Shown piece after piece: positions 25,283 through 35,866 of a stretch of DNA of 64,000 nucleotides. Position 1 is the first letter of the stretch. Each line of letters starts with the position of its first letter. A program made the translations under genes and the position numbers. The notes beneath the pieces are model-generated. The model made no database searches. It was not told where the DNA came from and saw only the letters and a list, made by a program, of their open reading frames with translations. The DNA comes from CBDCUW01 sp963734865 (lineage in GTDB: Bacteria > Planctomycetota > Planctomycetia > Pirellulales > Pirellulaceae), in NCBI GenBank assembly GCA_963734865.1, contig CAVTIV010000022.1, positions 124,001 to 188,000 on the forward strand, given 5' to 3'.

Positions 25283-27658
25283 TCAACGCTCGGGTCCGCG
25301 CTGGACCTTTCGATAGAGAAAGGCATCGGACGTGACCAGTGACGTGATCAGCGCTTTCATGCTGCCGCCGCTCTCGTTGTAAGCGAGATAGGCGTCCTGG
25401 AGGACCGGCGCATCGTTGATGGTTTCGTTGCGACCCATCCAGAAGCGGAATGCGTGACGCACAAAAACTTGCTTCACACGTTCACTGCTGGCTAGCCTGT
25501 CAATCATTTCTAAAGCGTTCTCAACTGGGCCGTCCAATGCTGGATCGCCGCTGTCGATGATCTCCCCGCTGGTGTCGACGGGGCGCTCCTGCTCTTTCGT
25601 GCGATAGAGGCCGAGATGGTTGTACATCTCGAATGGCAGGCCGAGCGGATCCATCTTTTCGTGGCACTTCCAGCAATAATCCTCTCGCGTGACTCGCATC
25701 CGATGACGCAACGTCTCTTGCGGCTCATCGGGCAACATCGCGTCAACGGTAATCGGCACATCAGGAACCGCGCCGCCGAGCAGGCGTTCGCGAATCCATC
25801 GGCCTCGCATAATCGCGTGGTTGTCCATGGCGTCTGTATGAGCCACCAGCCAACTCGGGTGCGTCAGGATACCCTTGCGTTGTTCGGTTGGTAGTGTCGT
25901 GAGCTCTCTTTTTGTCTTGCCGTTCTTCACGACCTGGGCAATACGCACATGAATCGGTTCGCCTGTAGGCAAGTTCGCCATTTGAATGGTCACGCGTCTG
26001 GTCGGCGCTCTTTTCTTCTTGGCGTCAGGATCTTGCGGAGGTCGCTCCGGGCTAAGGAACTCGCCGAAATACGGTGCGTCTCGGGGTGCATCAAATACGA
26101 CACGGTCCGTCGTCAGCAACTCGTATAGGACGTCTTTGTCCTCCTGGAGGATCAATTCGACGAGTCGATCGGTGTTCGCAGTCATGCCGAACATGGCTCG
26201 ATAATGATTTTGCGTATTCGTTTCCCCGCCGGCATCCACCAGAGCCTTCGCGTCCTTGCAAATGCGGCCGGCTCGGTCGTAGTCAAAAAACTCTCGGAAG
26301 AACTGAAGCACTCGCGGCTTGCGGATACTGTCATCCTGCAGAATCCGGGCCACTTCTCGTTTCACGTCCTCTCGTGTCTTCAAGCGTCCTTCAAGCACTG
26401 CCTGCTTCAGGTTCTGATCCGGAGGGATATAGCTAAATGCGGCGTTCACGGCCAAAGCCAACTCCTGGTCCTGCAACATCACGCGGCCGTACGCGTCGGG
26501 ACTTCCATACTCCGCAAGTTCAGAGCGAAACAGCGCATCGCGATCGAGAAAGATGGGCGACAATCCAAGGATCACGCCTTCCTCTTTTCCCAGGTCGGTG
26601 ATCGCTTCCTTCAGCAGACCAAGGTACTCCTGGGTTTCCTGCTCGGTCGGCGGGCGACACGTCAGTGCTTCAAACAGGTAGTTGACTGCTGCGGTCAGGC
26701 TCTCGTCGGAGACACCCTCTTGGCTCATCAGGTCGTAGACTGGCGTGATTGGACGCTTGGGCGACTTGCTGTAAAAAAGGCTTTGGGCCAGGCCGCGAAG
26801 GTCGGCGTGTTTGTACTTTTTGTCAATCTCGCTGACGTTGTCGGCGAACTGATAGGGTTCCGCATCGGGGCCGTAGGCCATGAAACGCAGGATGTTCTCG
26901 GCGTTGTTTGCGATTTGTATGGCTTCGGAACCGTTCACCGAATAAAGGTTGGCGTAATTCCGGAGGCCATGGTGATTATCGGTCGTTAGCATCGGTGGGA
27001 ACCCAGTGATCGCGGCAGCATACGCCGCGGTTCCGCCCACCCAGCCGATGACGCGATCGAGTCCGAAGTAGACTTTCACTTCCCCGTCTTGATTGGGATT
27101 GATGTGGTCGCCTCGCGTTCTTAATCCCGGTCGCCGCGGATCGAATAGGGGTTCAAGATTGATCAACTCGTTGATTCGCGTAAGATGTTCTTGCGGATGC
27201 AGCCGCCAAATACGGGCTGGAGTTGATGCTGGCTCAAGTCCTTCCGGGATCGTACCGAACAGCAGATCATGATCGAGATGGTTGCCCTTGGACGGACGCA
27301 AGTGTGTATCGAATCCGCCCTTGTCCTTCATCGCTTGCTGGATCTGACCTGTAATCCAAGTTGCCAGTTGCCATCGTTCCAGTGCGTCAGGCTGAATTTC
27401 CTCCTTGGGCGGCATTTCCTTTAGCGATATTTGTTCCCAAACTCTTTTCCACAACTCTGCATTCTCTGCGTCCACGCCAGAGAGTTCATGAAGTGCAACA
27501 TCGCCTTCCTGTGTGTCGGCTCCGTGACAGTCCAGGCAATGTGTTGCAAGGAAAGGCTTCGCCACGGCCTCAAATGCCAGCGGTCCCTCCGCGCGGGCGA
27601 CTGGAATCGGCGCAAGGACGAGCAAGCAGAAAGCAAGTGCAGAAATGGTTCTGGTCAT
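25283..27658 (-). CDS. DUF1592/DUF1588-type planctomycete cytochrome-like secreted protein
   Basis: A 791-residue secreted protein with signal peptide (MTRTISALAFCLLVLAPIPV, starting at ATG 27658), a haem-binding-like CxxCH motif (HCLDCHG) soon after it, and the DUF1592, DUF1588 and DUF1585-type regions (EVARILQDDSI..FFREFFDYDRAG, ILTHPSWLVAHTDAMDNHAI, EDYCWKCHEKMDPLG, VKQVFVRHAFRFWMGR). A second CxxCH (CWKCH) lies in the DUF1588 region. These proteins are nearly always paired with DUF1552 Tat proteins, as here (27764). The pair is abundant in planctomycetes; its function is unproven, and a redox or polysaccharide-processing role is suspected. Confidence 0.9.
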   Translation of the reverse strand: MTRTISALAFCLLVLAPIPVARAEGPLAFEAVAKPFLATHCLDCHGADTQEGDVALHELSGVDAENAELWKRVWEQISLKEMPPKEEIQPDALERWQLATWITGQIQQAMKDKGGFDTHLRPSKGNHLDHDLLFGTIPEGLEPASTPARIWRLHPQEHLTRINELINLEPLFDPRRPGLRTRGDHINPNQDGEVKVYFGLDRVIGWVGGTAAYAAAITGFPPMLTTDNHHGLRNYANLYSVNGSEAIQIANNAENILRFMAYGPDAEPYQFADNVSEIDKKYKHADLRGLAQSLFYSKSPKRPITPVYDLMSQEGVSDESLTAAVNYLFEALTCRPPTEQETQEYLGLLKEAITDLGKEEGVILGLSPIFLDRDALFRSELAEYGSPDAYGRVMLQDQELALAVNAAFSYIPPDQNLKQAVLEGRLKTREDVKREVARILQDDSIRKPRVLQFFREFFDYDRAGRICKDAKALVDAGGETNTQNHYRAMFGMTANTDRLVELILQEDKDVLYELLTTDRVVFDAPRDAPYFGEFLSPERPPQDPDAKKKRAPTRRVTIQMANLPTGEPIHVRIAQVVKNGKTKRELTTLPTEQRKGILTHPSWLVAHTDAMDNHAIMRGRWIRERLLGGAVPDVPITVDAMLPDEPQETLRHRMRVTREDYCWKCHEKMDPLGLPFEMYNHLGLYRTKEQERPVDTSGEIIDSGDPALDGPVENALEMIDRLASSERVKQVFVRHAFRFWMGRNETINDAPVLQDAYLAYNESGGSMKALITSLVTSDAFLYRKVQRGPER

Positions 27659-27763
27659 GTTTTTGCATTTCAAAAACGTGAGCGGCATAAGGCCTAGCCA
27701 GCGGTCCGTCAAATAACGCCTCGTTCTCACTGGCGGCTAGCCGATTGACGCTCACACAGCGTC

Positions 27764-29083
27764 TTACGCCAACAGCTCTTCGATGGGACCGATGTTCGTG
27801 TCGTGCACGCCGGCAACACCCTTTTCCATGTTGAATCGGTCGCGTGGGGCGCCGACGGCGTGCAGCAGCGTTGTGTAGAGGGCGTTGATGGGCCGCTTGC
27901 CGTCAAGTTGTGTGAACTGACCGGACTTGATGTGCCCGCCGCAATTACCGAGCAGGATAAACGGCCAGTTTTCTCCAGCGGTATGCTGCTTGTTCGCGTT
28001 GTTGCTGGTGTAGACGATGAGGGTGTTGTCCATCATTGTTCCATCGTCTTCGGGCATCGACTCCAGTTCCTCCATGATCTTCACAAGCATCCGACAGTTG
28101 TACTGACGGATTTTGATCCAGATTGGGTTATCGGGTTGATCCATGTGCCCGAGATTGTGCCCGGCCTCAGCGATCCCCAATCCTTTCCAGGCGCCGAAGA
28201 TCTCACCGCGCCCTGATCCGATCGTAAGAACATTGGTCAAACCAGCCTTCAGCGTTGCGATGCCGATCTCCAGCAGCGAGTCATGCCAATCCGTTTCGAA
28301 TTCCGGTTTGAGAAATTTGTCGCCATACTCTGGTGCAAATTTCTTCAACTCATTCGAGACTTCGGCCAGCCGTTCACGCAGACCGTTGATATCCCGAAAG
28401 CCGTCGACATAACTTCCGTATCGTTCGCGGTCACCAGCGGGTAGTGAGTTGCCGCGCTGGCCGGCTAGCTGCTCGATCCGATTGAATACTTTTGACCGTG
28501 CTTCAAATCGTCGCTTGACGTCGCCCGTGGCAATCCCTCCAAAAAGCATTTGGTACAGATCGTTGGGGTTGGAATGCATGAACAGCGGTTTGCCTGGGCC
28601 GGCCGCCGACAACGTGGCCAGGGTCGGGCGCGAAACCATGTTCTCAAGAGCATCCATCCCAATGCACAGATGCGGCAAAATGGTTTGCGGAAGCAACTGG
28701 CTGATTTCGTGGTCAATCGTCACGCCAGCGGGCGGTATCCCGATGCCGCCTCGGTATCCTCCCAACGCGCCGAAAAATGCACTGTGCGAAGGGCTTGTGT
28801 GCCGGCCATGCAAACCATTGATAATGTGGATCTTGTCTTTGTACGGTTCGAGCGCAGTAATCGGCTCGGGCAGTGTCACACCTGTTAGCGAGCCGGTCTC
28901 GTCAAGCCCTTCGGGCACACAGGTGGCTGGATCGAAGCCCTGATTTTGCAAGAAGAAGATGATGCGTTTGGGCGTGCCCGCCATGGCAGTTGCCGCCCGG
29001 ACCCTGGCAGGACAAAGCGTCGGACCAAATGCAGTGCCGGCGCCGACCGCCATTCCTTGAAGCATGTGTCTGCGACTGATCAT
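27764..29083 (-). CDS. DUF1552 Tat-exported protein
   Basis: A 439-residue protein with a twin-arginine signal (MISRRHMLQGMAVGAGTAFG) and the DUF1552 body, which resembles the alkaline-phosphatase/DUF1501-like fold: IIFFLQNQGFDPATCVP, HIINGLHGRHTSPSHS, LTIGSGRGEIFGAWKGLGIA and DNTLIVYTSNNANKQHTAGE near the end. It is exported folded, probably with a cofactor or metal. It is the upstream partner of the DUF1592 gene, about 100 bp away and on the same strand, so co-transcription is likely. The frame is intact. Confidence 0.9.
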   Translation of the reverse strand: MISRRHMLQGMAVGAGTAFGPTLCPARVRAATAMAGTPKRIIFFLQNQGFDPATCVPEGLDETGSLTGVTLPEPITALEPYKDKIHIINGLHGRHTSPSHSAFFGALGGYRGGIGIPPAGVTIDHEISQLLPQTILPHLCIGMDALENMVSRPTLATLSAAGPGKPLFMHSNPNDLYQMLFGGIATGDVKRRFEARSKVFNRIEQLAGQRGNSLPAGDRERYGSYVDGFRDINGLRERLAEVSNELKKFAPEYGDKFLKPEFETDWHDSLLEIGIATLKAGLTNVLTIGSGRGEIFGAWKGLGIAEAGHNLGHMDQPDNPIWIKIRQYNCRMLVKIMEELESMPEDDGTMMDNTLIVYTSNNANKQHTAGENWPFILLGNCGGHIKSGQFTQLDGKRPINALYTTLLHAVGAPRDRFNMEKGVAGVHDTNIGPIEELLA

Positions 29084-29399
29084 TGTCTATCTCGCTAGGG
29101 GGGGCTACGGGAGCTGATTCGTGGATCAACGATTCACCCGTAACGACGTGGGGCAGGACCGCACTGGGAGGGATGCAACATCATAACACATGACGCGACC
29201 TGCGGGCAAAGACGATTCCCTGGAATTTGTGGAGTGAAAAGCTCAGTCGACCCTGGGACAGGAAAAAACACGATCTTTCCTGGACTCACCGGCCATGCAT
29301 CGCAGGCGAGCTGATCGGAATGTCGACCGCGTATGGTCAAAAAACGACGATCACCCGAGATTGACCGAACTCGTAATGTCAAGCGTCGAAACGCGTCAA
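29084..29399. other. Intergenic stretch upstream of the DUF1552 gene
   Basis: No gene recognised. It contains the presumed promoter of the DUF1552/DUF1592 pair and the end of the sulfatase transcript; an 82-codon minus frame here shows no family. Confidence 0.5.
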
Positions 29400-30890
29400 T
29401 CAGTTACTTTTGGGTTGGGCGGCGAGTGCAAATGATTCGGCGTCTATGTCGCCGGATGATTTGATCCATTGCTTGAGGTAACGACGATGTTCGTTGAGCG
29501 TGTTGGCGTGTTCGGGTGCGGTAGCCAGATTTTTCATTTCGCCGGGATCATCGCGCATGTCGACGAGCGATTCTCGGAGGTCGCCGTCACGGTACACGCA
29601 GTACTTGAAATCGACGCTACGAAGCATTCGACCCGTGTGATTTTCGGTGACAATAAACTCGCGCCAATGATCGACGTTCTTTGACTCCGCGAGTGGCCGG
29701 AGGCTTTTCCCCAACAGACCTTTGGGCACTTCCAATCCCGCGTAGTCGCACACGGTGGGAAGAAGATCGAGCCCGCTGGAGATCAAATTCGTGTCGACTT
29801 GGTTGATGATTTTTCCTTCGTATCGCATCAGCAGCGGAACACGAACCGACTGTTCATAGAATCGGCCCTTCGAAGCCAGGCGATGGCACGCGTCCATGTC
29901 TCCGTGATCACTGGTGAAAATGACCAGAGTCTCTTTATCCAACCCGTTTCGCTTGAGCACATCGAGAATGCGCCCAATTTGCCGATCGACCTGTTCGGTG
30001 AGCCGGCAATAGATCCAACGATAGATCTGCCACTGCCGTTGGTCGTAGACCTTTCGCATCGTTCCCGCGGGGGTCACGGCGTTCGCCTTGGAGTAGAGTT
30101 CGATTGCATCGGGTTCAAGCTCAGGAACTCGAAAGTTGTCCGGCAACGGCGGAAGTTGCTCGGGTGGCATTTCGGATGCCTGTTGATAGAGATGCTCGAC
30201 ACTCTGCTTTCCCTTGATCGAATTTCCTTTGTACGCGCTGTACGCGAAACAAATGTCGTGGGGGTTGATGAACGAAGCGACGGCAAAAAAGGGTCGGTCC
30301 CGCTTCCGCTCGATAAAATCAATGCACGCTCCCGGCAATGCATCACGTTGATCGTTGAAGTACTCGTCGTAGCCGGCATCCAGTGGGTTCAGTTCGGGGC
30401 ACATGTGCACCTTGCCGCCGTAGAACGTATCGTATCCAGCTCGCTTGACGAGTTTTCCGAGTGAGTTGTTGTCGACCTCCGATGGAACGCTGGCTTTGTC
30501 TCCGTTGTTCAGCACGCCAAGTCGACCGGCCATGACACCCGTGGCCATGCTGATCCGACTGGGTACGCAGACGGGGTTGGTCACATAAGCGTTGGCGAAC
30601 CGGATACCGTCTCGAGCCAAGCTGTCCATCGCTGGCGTGTTGAGGAACTTGTTGCCGGCGCAGCTCATCATGTCCGCATGCTGCTGATCGGTGATGATCA
30701 ATAGGATGTTGGGAGGTCGTTCCTCCGCCGATGAACTCGTCGATGAAACAACGCAAACGACCGCTAGGCATGCAAATCTTGCGAAGCAGAACAGGGCGGG
30801 GCATAGTGAGTTCACGAGGGACTCCGTGTACGGTCGTTCGTGCAAAATCGATCGCGTCATCCTATCCGAAAGCAGTCTCCGTGACATCAA
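29400..30890 (-). CDS. Formylglycine-dependent sulfatase (S1 family)
   Basis: The protein begins with a hydrophobic export signal (LFCFARFACLAVVCVVSSTS) followed by RPPNILLIITDQQHADMMSC with the conserved metal-binding Asp. The CVPSR motif at residues 108-112 provides the Cys to be oxidised to formylglycine, so an activating enzyme must exist elsewhere. The late blocks LVIFTSDHGDMDACHRLASK and the C-terminal subdomain are present. It hydrolyses sulfate esters, probably from an algal or host polysaccharide, outside the cytoplasm. Two ATGs (30890, 30860) could start it. Planctomycetes carry many paralogues; substrate specificity cannot be read. Confidence 0.92.
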   Translation of the reverse strand: MMSRRLLSDRMTRSILHERPYTESLVNSLCPALFCFARFACLAVVCVVSSTSSSAEERPPNILLIITDQQHADMMSCAGNKFLNTPAMDSLARDGIRFANAYVTNPVCVPSRISMATGVMAGRLGVLNNGDKASVPSEVDNNSLGKLVKRAGYDTFYGGKVHMCPELNPLDAGYDEYFNDQRDALPGACIDFIERKRDRPFFAVASFINPHDICFAYSAYKGNSIKGKQSVEHLYQQASEMPPEQLPPLPDNFRVPELEPDAIELYSKANAVTPAGTMRKVYDQRQWQIYRWIYCRLTEQVDRQIGRILDVLKRNGLDKETLVIFTSDHGDMDACHRLASKGRFYEQSVRVPLLMRYEGKIINQVDTNLISSGLDLLPTVCDYAGLEVPKGLLGKSLRPLAESKNVDHWREFIVTENHTGRMLRSVDFKYCVYRDGDLRESLVDMRDDPGEMKNLATAPEHANTLNEHRRYLKQWIKSSGDIDAESFALAAQPKSN

Positions 30891-30932
30891 TCGTCAGCCA
30901 GACTATCAAGCAAGCAAAGGGGAAGCTTTTAG

Positions 30933-31085
30933 CTGGACAGCGCCACTTTTGTTGTAGTCCTGCCACTCCGCTGGCAGGGCATACCGCGATTCGCGGCAAA
31001 TGACCCGCCAGCGGAGTGGCGGGACTACTTGGATTGCATCGACCAGTAAAACACGAGGTCTTCGTTAAAAAGTGGCGTTGTCCAG
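30933..31085. repeat. Nested palindromic (MITE- or REP-like) element
   Basis: Outer arms CTGGACAGCGCCACTTTT (30933-30950) and AAAAAGTGGCGTTGTCCAG (31067-31085) pair with one mismatch. An inner 25-bp inverted repeat (30954-30979 and 31004-31028, core CCACTCCGCTGGC) surrounds a small palindrome CCGCGATTCGCGG at 30984-30996. The whole can fold into one long hairpin. No coding capacity. Confidence 0.8.
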
Positions 31086-31204
31086 TTAGGCTGTAGGCTG
31101 AAAGTAAGAAGCGTGGATTTAAAAAATGGTTCGGCTTTTCAAGCAATTTGGTAAACTAGCTGTTCTCAGTTGAGGCAAAGACGCGGAGTGGTTGCCGATT
31201 GGCC

Positions 31205-32986
31205 ATGCAAATTCGATCGTACCTATTCTGTATCTTCGCCACGTGTTGTTGTTGGTTGCACGCGAACGACTCACTTTCCGAGATTGCAACGGAATGGAAC
31301 AGGCAATTCGGCATTGCGATCGACGATGGCGTGTATCACTACCGGTGTCGCATCGAGCAACACGTCAATGAAAAAGAGGCCTCCCAACTCGGCTTATCGG
31401 ATTTGGAGTCGGCACGCTATACACTTGAAGTGCAAAGGCTTGCCGATTCACATCGATGGAGGATCTATTCGCCCGAAATTGCCGACACATGGATCGAAGC
31501 ATTCGACGGGACAACGAAATTCGTCTCGCAGAATGGCCAAGACTGGTCGATCTACACAGACGATTATCTCAAAGAGCATCCGATCCAAGACCGGTATTTG
31601 ATGTCCGATCCTCTTCAGGATGTGCTCGGTCTCGGGCTCGCAACCCAAGTCTCAACCTGGACCCTGCGGACGGAACTCACAAATGCTTCAACGGATTTAG
31701 TCAGTGCACTGACTACTAACGACTCTTTCGCCGTTCTCAAGCACACCGAGCAGATGATCGAATTGGTGAGCGAAGTCGGAGGCCGTGTCGAATTAACGCC
31801 TGTCTACGGATCAAGTATTCTAAAACGTGAATGGACCACTGACGACGCTCCAGAACTGCGCTTCCTTCTTTCCAATTCGGAATGGAAAGAAATGGATCGG
31901 CATACGTGGTACCCCACCAAGTCAATCTTGAGGTGTGAAATCCCCAGTCGGGAATCACAACTCTACACCCTGGAATACACTTTCACCCTTCTCGATAGAG
32001 TTAGCGAATCGGATTTTGATGTCACCGTCGACAGAGTCGATTCCGACATCTTCTGGCACGGTGCTTCCTTCGAGAACGGCGACTTTGATTATCGTCATCG
32101 GAGGATTAGACGCGGTGACTCTATTGATTTGGTTGCTGTGGCGCACGGAGCAGACTCGATTCGCTGGGATGTAAGGTCTTGGCCGCCATTCACGCTGTTT
32201 GACGCATGGAACCTGATCCCTCTTGGCCTCGTTGTAGTGCCTTGCCTGACAATCTGGCGAAATCGCCTGAGTAATAGCCAGCCAGTTTTGGCCATGCGAC
32301 TTTCCCGGCTGGCGCTGATGCTCGGTGTTGCCTTCGTTATCCTACTTCACGCCGGCATGTTCACATTCCCAGGTGGAACTTTAGAAGATGCCGATGCGCA
32401 TGGCTACTCGATGACCCGAAACTTTCTCAGTGATCTCGGTCGGGAGTTTGCGTTGAACGCGTCGGAAAACTCCGGGTCCGCAATGTGTTTTACCGTTTCG
32501 CTTTCACTTGCATCTGCCGCCCTGCTTTGCGTTGCCTGGATGATTCCATGGCAATTCGAGTCACAAGTAACGCGCCGAATCTCAATCGTGGCTTCCTGCC
32601 TTGCCACGATTGCCGCCTGGTTTTTTCTTCGAACCGGATGGACACCTATCGATCAGCATTTCGAGGCTCATCAATCGTACGCAATGCTCGGCTTTTCCGC
32701 ATTGGGAATCTCGACATTCGTTCACGCCATCGCCCTATTCGTACAAGGTAGCGTCTCCAAAACCAACGCGGGTGCGCTGCTGGTTTTGTTTTGCGCGATC
32801 ACGTTGTACCTGCTGCTGAGACAGTTCGACGATGAACGAATTCTTCTTGGTTCTACGTGGCTGTTCAGACAGGCGACGGCTCAGAAGCTTGTGCTTTATT
32901 CATCGATTGCCTGTCTCTTCGTTCAGCTCCGCAGTTCATTCAATTGGGTTAGCGACCAAAACTCGAAGAGGTGCGGACTGGAATGA
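31205..32986 (+). CDS. Exported sensor-like protein fused to a DUF998-type membrane domain
   Basis: A 593-residue protein with N-terminal signal (MQIRSYLFCIFATCCCWLHA), about 330 residues of extracytoplasmic sequence without recognised family, then about seven hydrophobic segments. The membrane half contains MTRNFLSDLGREFALNASEN, the NFLSDLG motif of DUF998 proteins, a family of six-helix membrane proteins of unknown function. ATG 31205 is preferred; the frame is open two codons earlier at a TTG. The combination of a soluble N-terminal region and DUF998 is unusual. Codon pattern is slightly more AT-rich than neighbours, so transfer is possible. Function unknown. Confidence 0.65.
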   Translation: MQIRSYLFCIFATCCCWLHANDSLSEIATEWNRQFGIAIDDGVYHYRCRIEQHVNEKEASQLGLSDLESARYTLEVQRLADSHRWRIYSPEIADTWIEAFDGTTKFVSQNGQDWSIYTDDYLKEHPIQDRYLMSDPLQDVLGLGLATQVSTWTLRTELTNASTDLVSALTTNDSFAVLKHTEQMIELVSEVGGRVELTPVYGSSILKREWTTDDAPELRFLLSNSEWKEMDRHTWYPTKSILRCEIPSRESQLYTLEYTFTLLDRVSESDFDVTVDRVDSDIFWHGASFENGDFDYRHRRIRRGDSIDLVAVAHGADSIRWDVRSWPPFTLFDAWNLIPLGLVVVPCLTIWRNRLSNSQPVLAMRLSRLALMLGVAFVILLHAGMFTFPGGTLEDADAHGYSMTRNFLSDLGREFALNASENSGSAMCFTVSLSLASAALLCVAWMIPWQFESQVTRRISIVASCLATIAAWFFLRTGWTPIDQHFEAHQSYAMLGFSALGISTFVHAIALFVQGSVSKTNAGALLVLFCAITLYLLLRQFDDERILLGSTWLFRQATAQKLVLYSSIACLFVQLRSSFNWVSDQNSKRCGLE

Positions 32987-33303
32987 GTGGCATTCGCCGA
33001 AAAATTGGTCAAACCATCCACTGCAGCGTCTCCGCCAGGAGTCGAACCTGGTCTGCGACCTTCGCAAAGTTGCGTGCGTTCGGGCACACTTCGAGAACGT
33101 GGGGGTCTGTCGTCTGCGGCGCCTCACGCTGTGGTGTCTGTTCAGCGTGGATGGTGATGGCGGCAAGGTCGGCGTGCAGGCCCAAGACAAGTTCAACCTG
33201 GTCAAGGTCACGCTGTCCCTGGAAGGCGATAAAGCTCCGTGAACCATCAGACCTGCGGGATCGTCAGCAAGTCGGAAACACGTTTCAAAAATAGGAATCT
33301 CCC
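32987..33303. other. Intergenic stretch with a tRNA T-arm-like sequence
   Basis: At about 33034-33050 the minus strand reads CCAGGTTCGACTCCTGG, a perfect tRNA T-arm. No matching acceptor, D-arm or anticodon arm was found, so it is a relic or coincidence. Otherwise nothing recognised. Confidence 0.4.
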
Positions 33304-35834
33304 GATGCATTATCGTTTGAATGTACGCCTGGTTGTATTGATCTCGATGGCAGCGTCGCTGCTACTTGGATACCGAAGCGCTGCAGCAGCAAGATGACCA
33401 CAACCACAACGACCATGTTCATTTTTCGGTGCGTTCGGTCGCTGCTGGAAAGTGGTCGGATGCGAAGACGTGGGAGCCGGCGCGAGTGCCGGGTGCCGAC
33501 GATCGGGTACTGATCAGTCGAGGTACGACCGTCCAGTACGATGTGGCAAGCCAAGTGGTCATTCGCTTGGTCCAGGTGGTGGGCACGCTCGAATTCGCTC
33601 GCGATCGCGACACGGAATTGAACGTCGCGATCTTGAAAGTCCAGAACAGCGACACATGCAGCGAGAGCGGCTTTGCCTGCGATTTTCGTGGAGTGAACAA
33701 GTCGGGCGAACCTGGGGACGCTCCCGCTGGTGGCATGCCGGCGTTGCTGATCGGAACTCCCGACGATCCGATTCCTGCCCGACACACGGCGCGAATTCGC
33801 TTGCATTATCTTGAGGGGATGAACAAGGACGACGCACCGGCGATCGCCTGCTGTTCGGCCAGGATGGAAATTCACGGCTCGCCGCTCGGCCGCACTTGGG
33901 TGAAGCTCGGCAAGAGCGTCACACCGGGCGATGACAAAGTGGTCGTGTCCGAAGAGGTCGGCGACTGGCGAGTTGGTGACGAGGTGATCGTCACCGCATC
34001 GAAACGCTCGGGAAGTGGTTCCTATCGTCCAGGGGCTCGCCGATCCGCAAAGGCGCAGACGGAGAACCGTCGCGTCACGGCGATCGCCGGCACAACCCTG
34101 ACGCTCGACAAACCGCTCGAACACGGGCATTTCGGCGCGGGAGAGTTTCGTAGCGAGGTCGCCAATCTGACTCGCAACGTGATCGTGGAAAGCGCTGATC
34201 CGGCCGGCGTTCGCGGCCACACGGTGTATCATCGGTTCAGTCAAGGCGGCATCAGCTATGCCCGGTTCGCGCATTTGGGAAAAGAGGGTGTGCTGGGGCG
34301 ATATTCGATCCACTATCACCTCGTCGGCGAGACAATGCGTGGCAGCAGTGTGCGTGGAGTGGCCATTGTCGACTCTCATAACCGCTGGGTCACGATTCAC
34401 GGAACACAGTATCTCGTCGTGCGCGACTGCGTTGGTTTTCAAAGCGTCGGGCATGGTTTCTTTCTGGAGGATGGAACGGAAATCTACAACCTGCTGGATC
34501 GCAACCTGGGCGTGCAGGCGTATTACGGACCGCGTTTGCCGAATCAAGTTCTGGGGTTCGATGCGAACGACGGCGCGGCGTTCTGGTGGGCCAATGGCCG
34601 CAACACGCTGGTCAGGAATGTCGGCTGCGAGAACGATCAGTACGGCTTCCGGTATGACATGCAAAACACGCGGCAGTTCGACAGCCATCTGCCCATTCTG
34701 CAACCCGATGGCGAGAAACGGACAGTCGATGTCCGCACGATTCCCATCTGGCGGTTTGAAGACAATGAAGCTCATACGAACTTTGCCGGTATGGTTGTCG
34801 CGGCCAATGGAGGGAACCAGCCGGACAGCCCGATCCGCGATGCGCAGATGCTGAAACGCATCCAGAGCATCGACTGGACCGGACCGGATACGCGTCATCC
34901 GCACGTGATCCGCAACTTCAAGATCTGGCAGTCGCATTATGCGTTTCGGCCTCATTCACCATCGATGCTGATGGATGGTCTCCGAATAGACGGCGCGACG
35001 TACGGAATCTACCGCCCCGCGTTCGAGAATCAGGTCTATCGAAACCTTCACTTGTCCGGACTTGGCTCGGAGCCGTTCAATCGCGGTATGGACGACGCGA
35101 GTGCTCAGGTCGGCAGCATCACCGTCGATGCGATGGTCGTCGACAATCTGCGCGGCGGAAACGATCGGCACCCGTTTGTGCAGATGACGGACAACGCTCT
35201 CGCCGAGGGGGCCGAATGCCACTTCCGCGATGTGGTTCTTGACAGCAAAGAGGGCGACCGTCCGCTGTTCAACTTGGGCGGCAGTGTTCGCGTCGATCCG
35301 TTTGTCGAGCGGGGTGTGCCGTACTTTGTCCACAACTATTACGGCCCGGGGCGACATGCGAAGATCGTCAGCATCAAGGCCACGCACTTGATCAAAGATG
35401 GCAACGACTACCGCGAGGAGCGTCCGTTGACCGGTGACGAATCGCGCGTGGCCGAAGTCAAGGACGTCGCATGGCCTCAGTTGCTCAATCCCGTCGATGA
35501 TGTTCCCCCGGCGACGGTGATCACATCCGTGACTCGCGATCAGGACAAACTGATGGTGCGCGGAGTCGCACACGACGACGGTACCATCGTCTCCGTCCTC
35601 GTCAACGATTCGACCGCAAAGATCATCTCGGACATTTCCGGAGTCGTGGATTGGGAAGTGACATTGGCCGTACCGAAAGATGGTAAGATCGTCGCGCTGG
35701 CCAAGGACGCTGCCGGAAACTCCGAACGCACGCCACATCGATTGGTGTATTCACAAGACGTTGTCGCGCAGCGAACGACGACAACGGCTGGTCAACGCCA
35801 TCAAAGGTCACAATCCGTGGCAACAATTCTCTAG
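33304..35834 (+). CDS. Secreted G8-domain, right-handed beta-helix protein (5' end frame-shifted)
   Basis: A signal peptide starting ATG 33304 (MHYRLNVRLVVLISMAASLL then LGYRSAAA) runs one base out of frame into the main frame at about 33380-33393, whose apparent start is 33366. The mature protein opens with the G8 domain (AAGKWSDAKTWEPARVPGAD, then DRVLISRGTTVQYD) and continues as parallel beta-helix repeats (HYHLVGETMRGSSVRGVAIV, NRWVTIHGTQYLVVRDCVGF). G8 plus beta-helix is the layout of the animal hyaluronan-degrading CEMIP/TMEM2 proteins, so a polysaccharide lyase or hydrolase function is plausible but unproven. It heads a plus-strand locus of secreted glycosidase-like genes. Confidence 0.82.
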
Positions 35835-35866
35835 TGTGATGACTGGAAAGTAGGGGAATAACCGAA

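Noticed and set aside
29134..29382. An 82-codon minus frame upstream of the DUF1552 gene
   Set aside because: No start signal or family similarity; the region is better seen as a promoter and intergenic DNA.
33034..33050. tRNA gene suggested by a perfect T-arm on the minus strand
   Set aside because: No acceptor stem, D-arm or anticodon arm can be found in the neighbouring 100 bases, so only a relic could be claimed.
33285..34955. A 556-codon open frame on the minus strand opposite the G8 gene
   Set aside because: It is an antisense shadow of a high-GC gene: no start signal, no domain, and the plus strand encodes a clear secreted protein across the same DNA.
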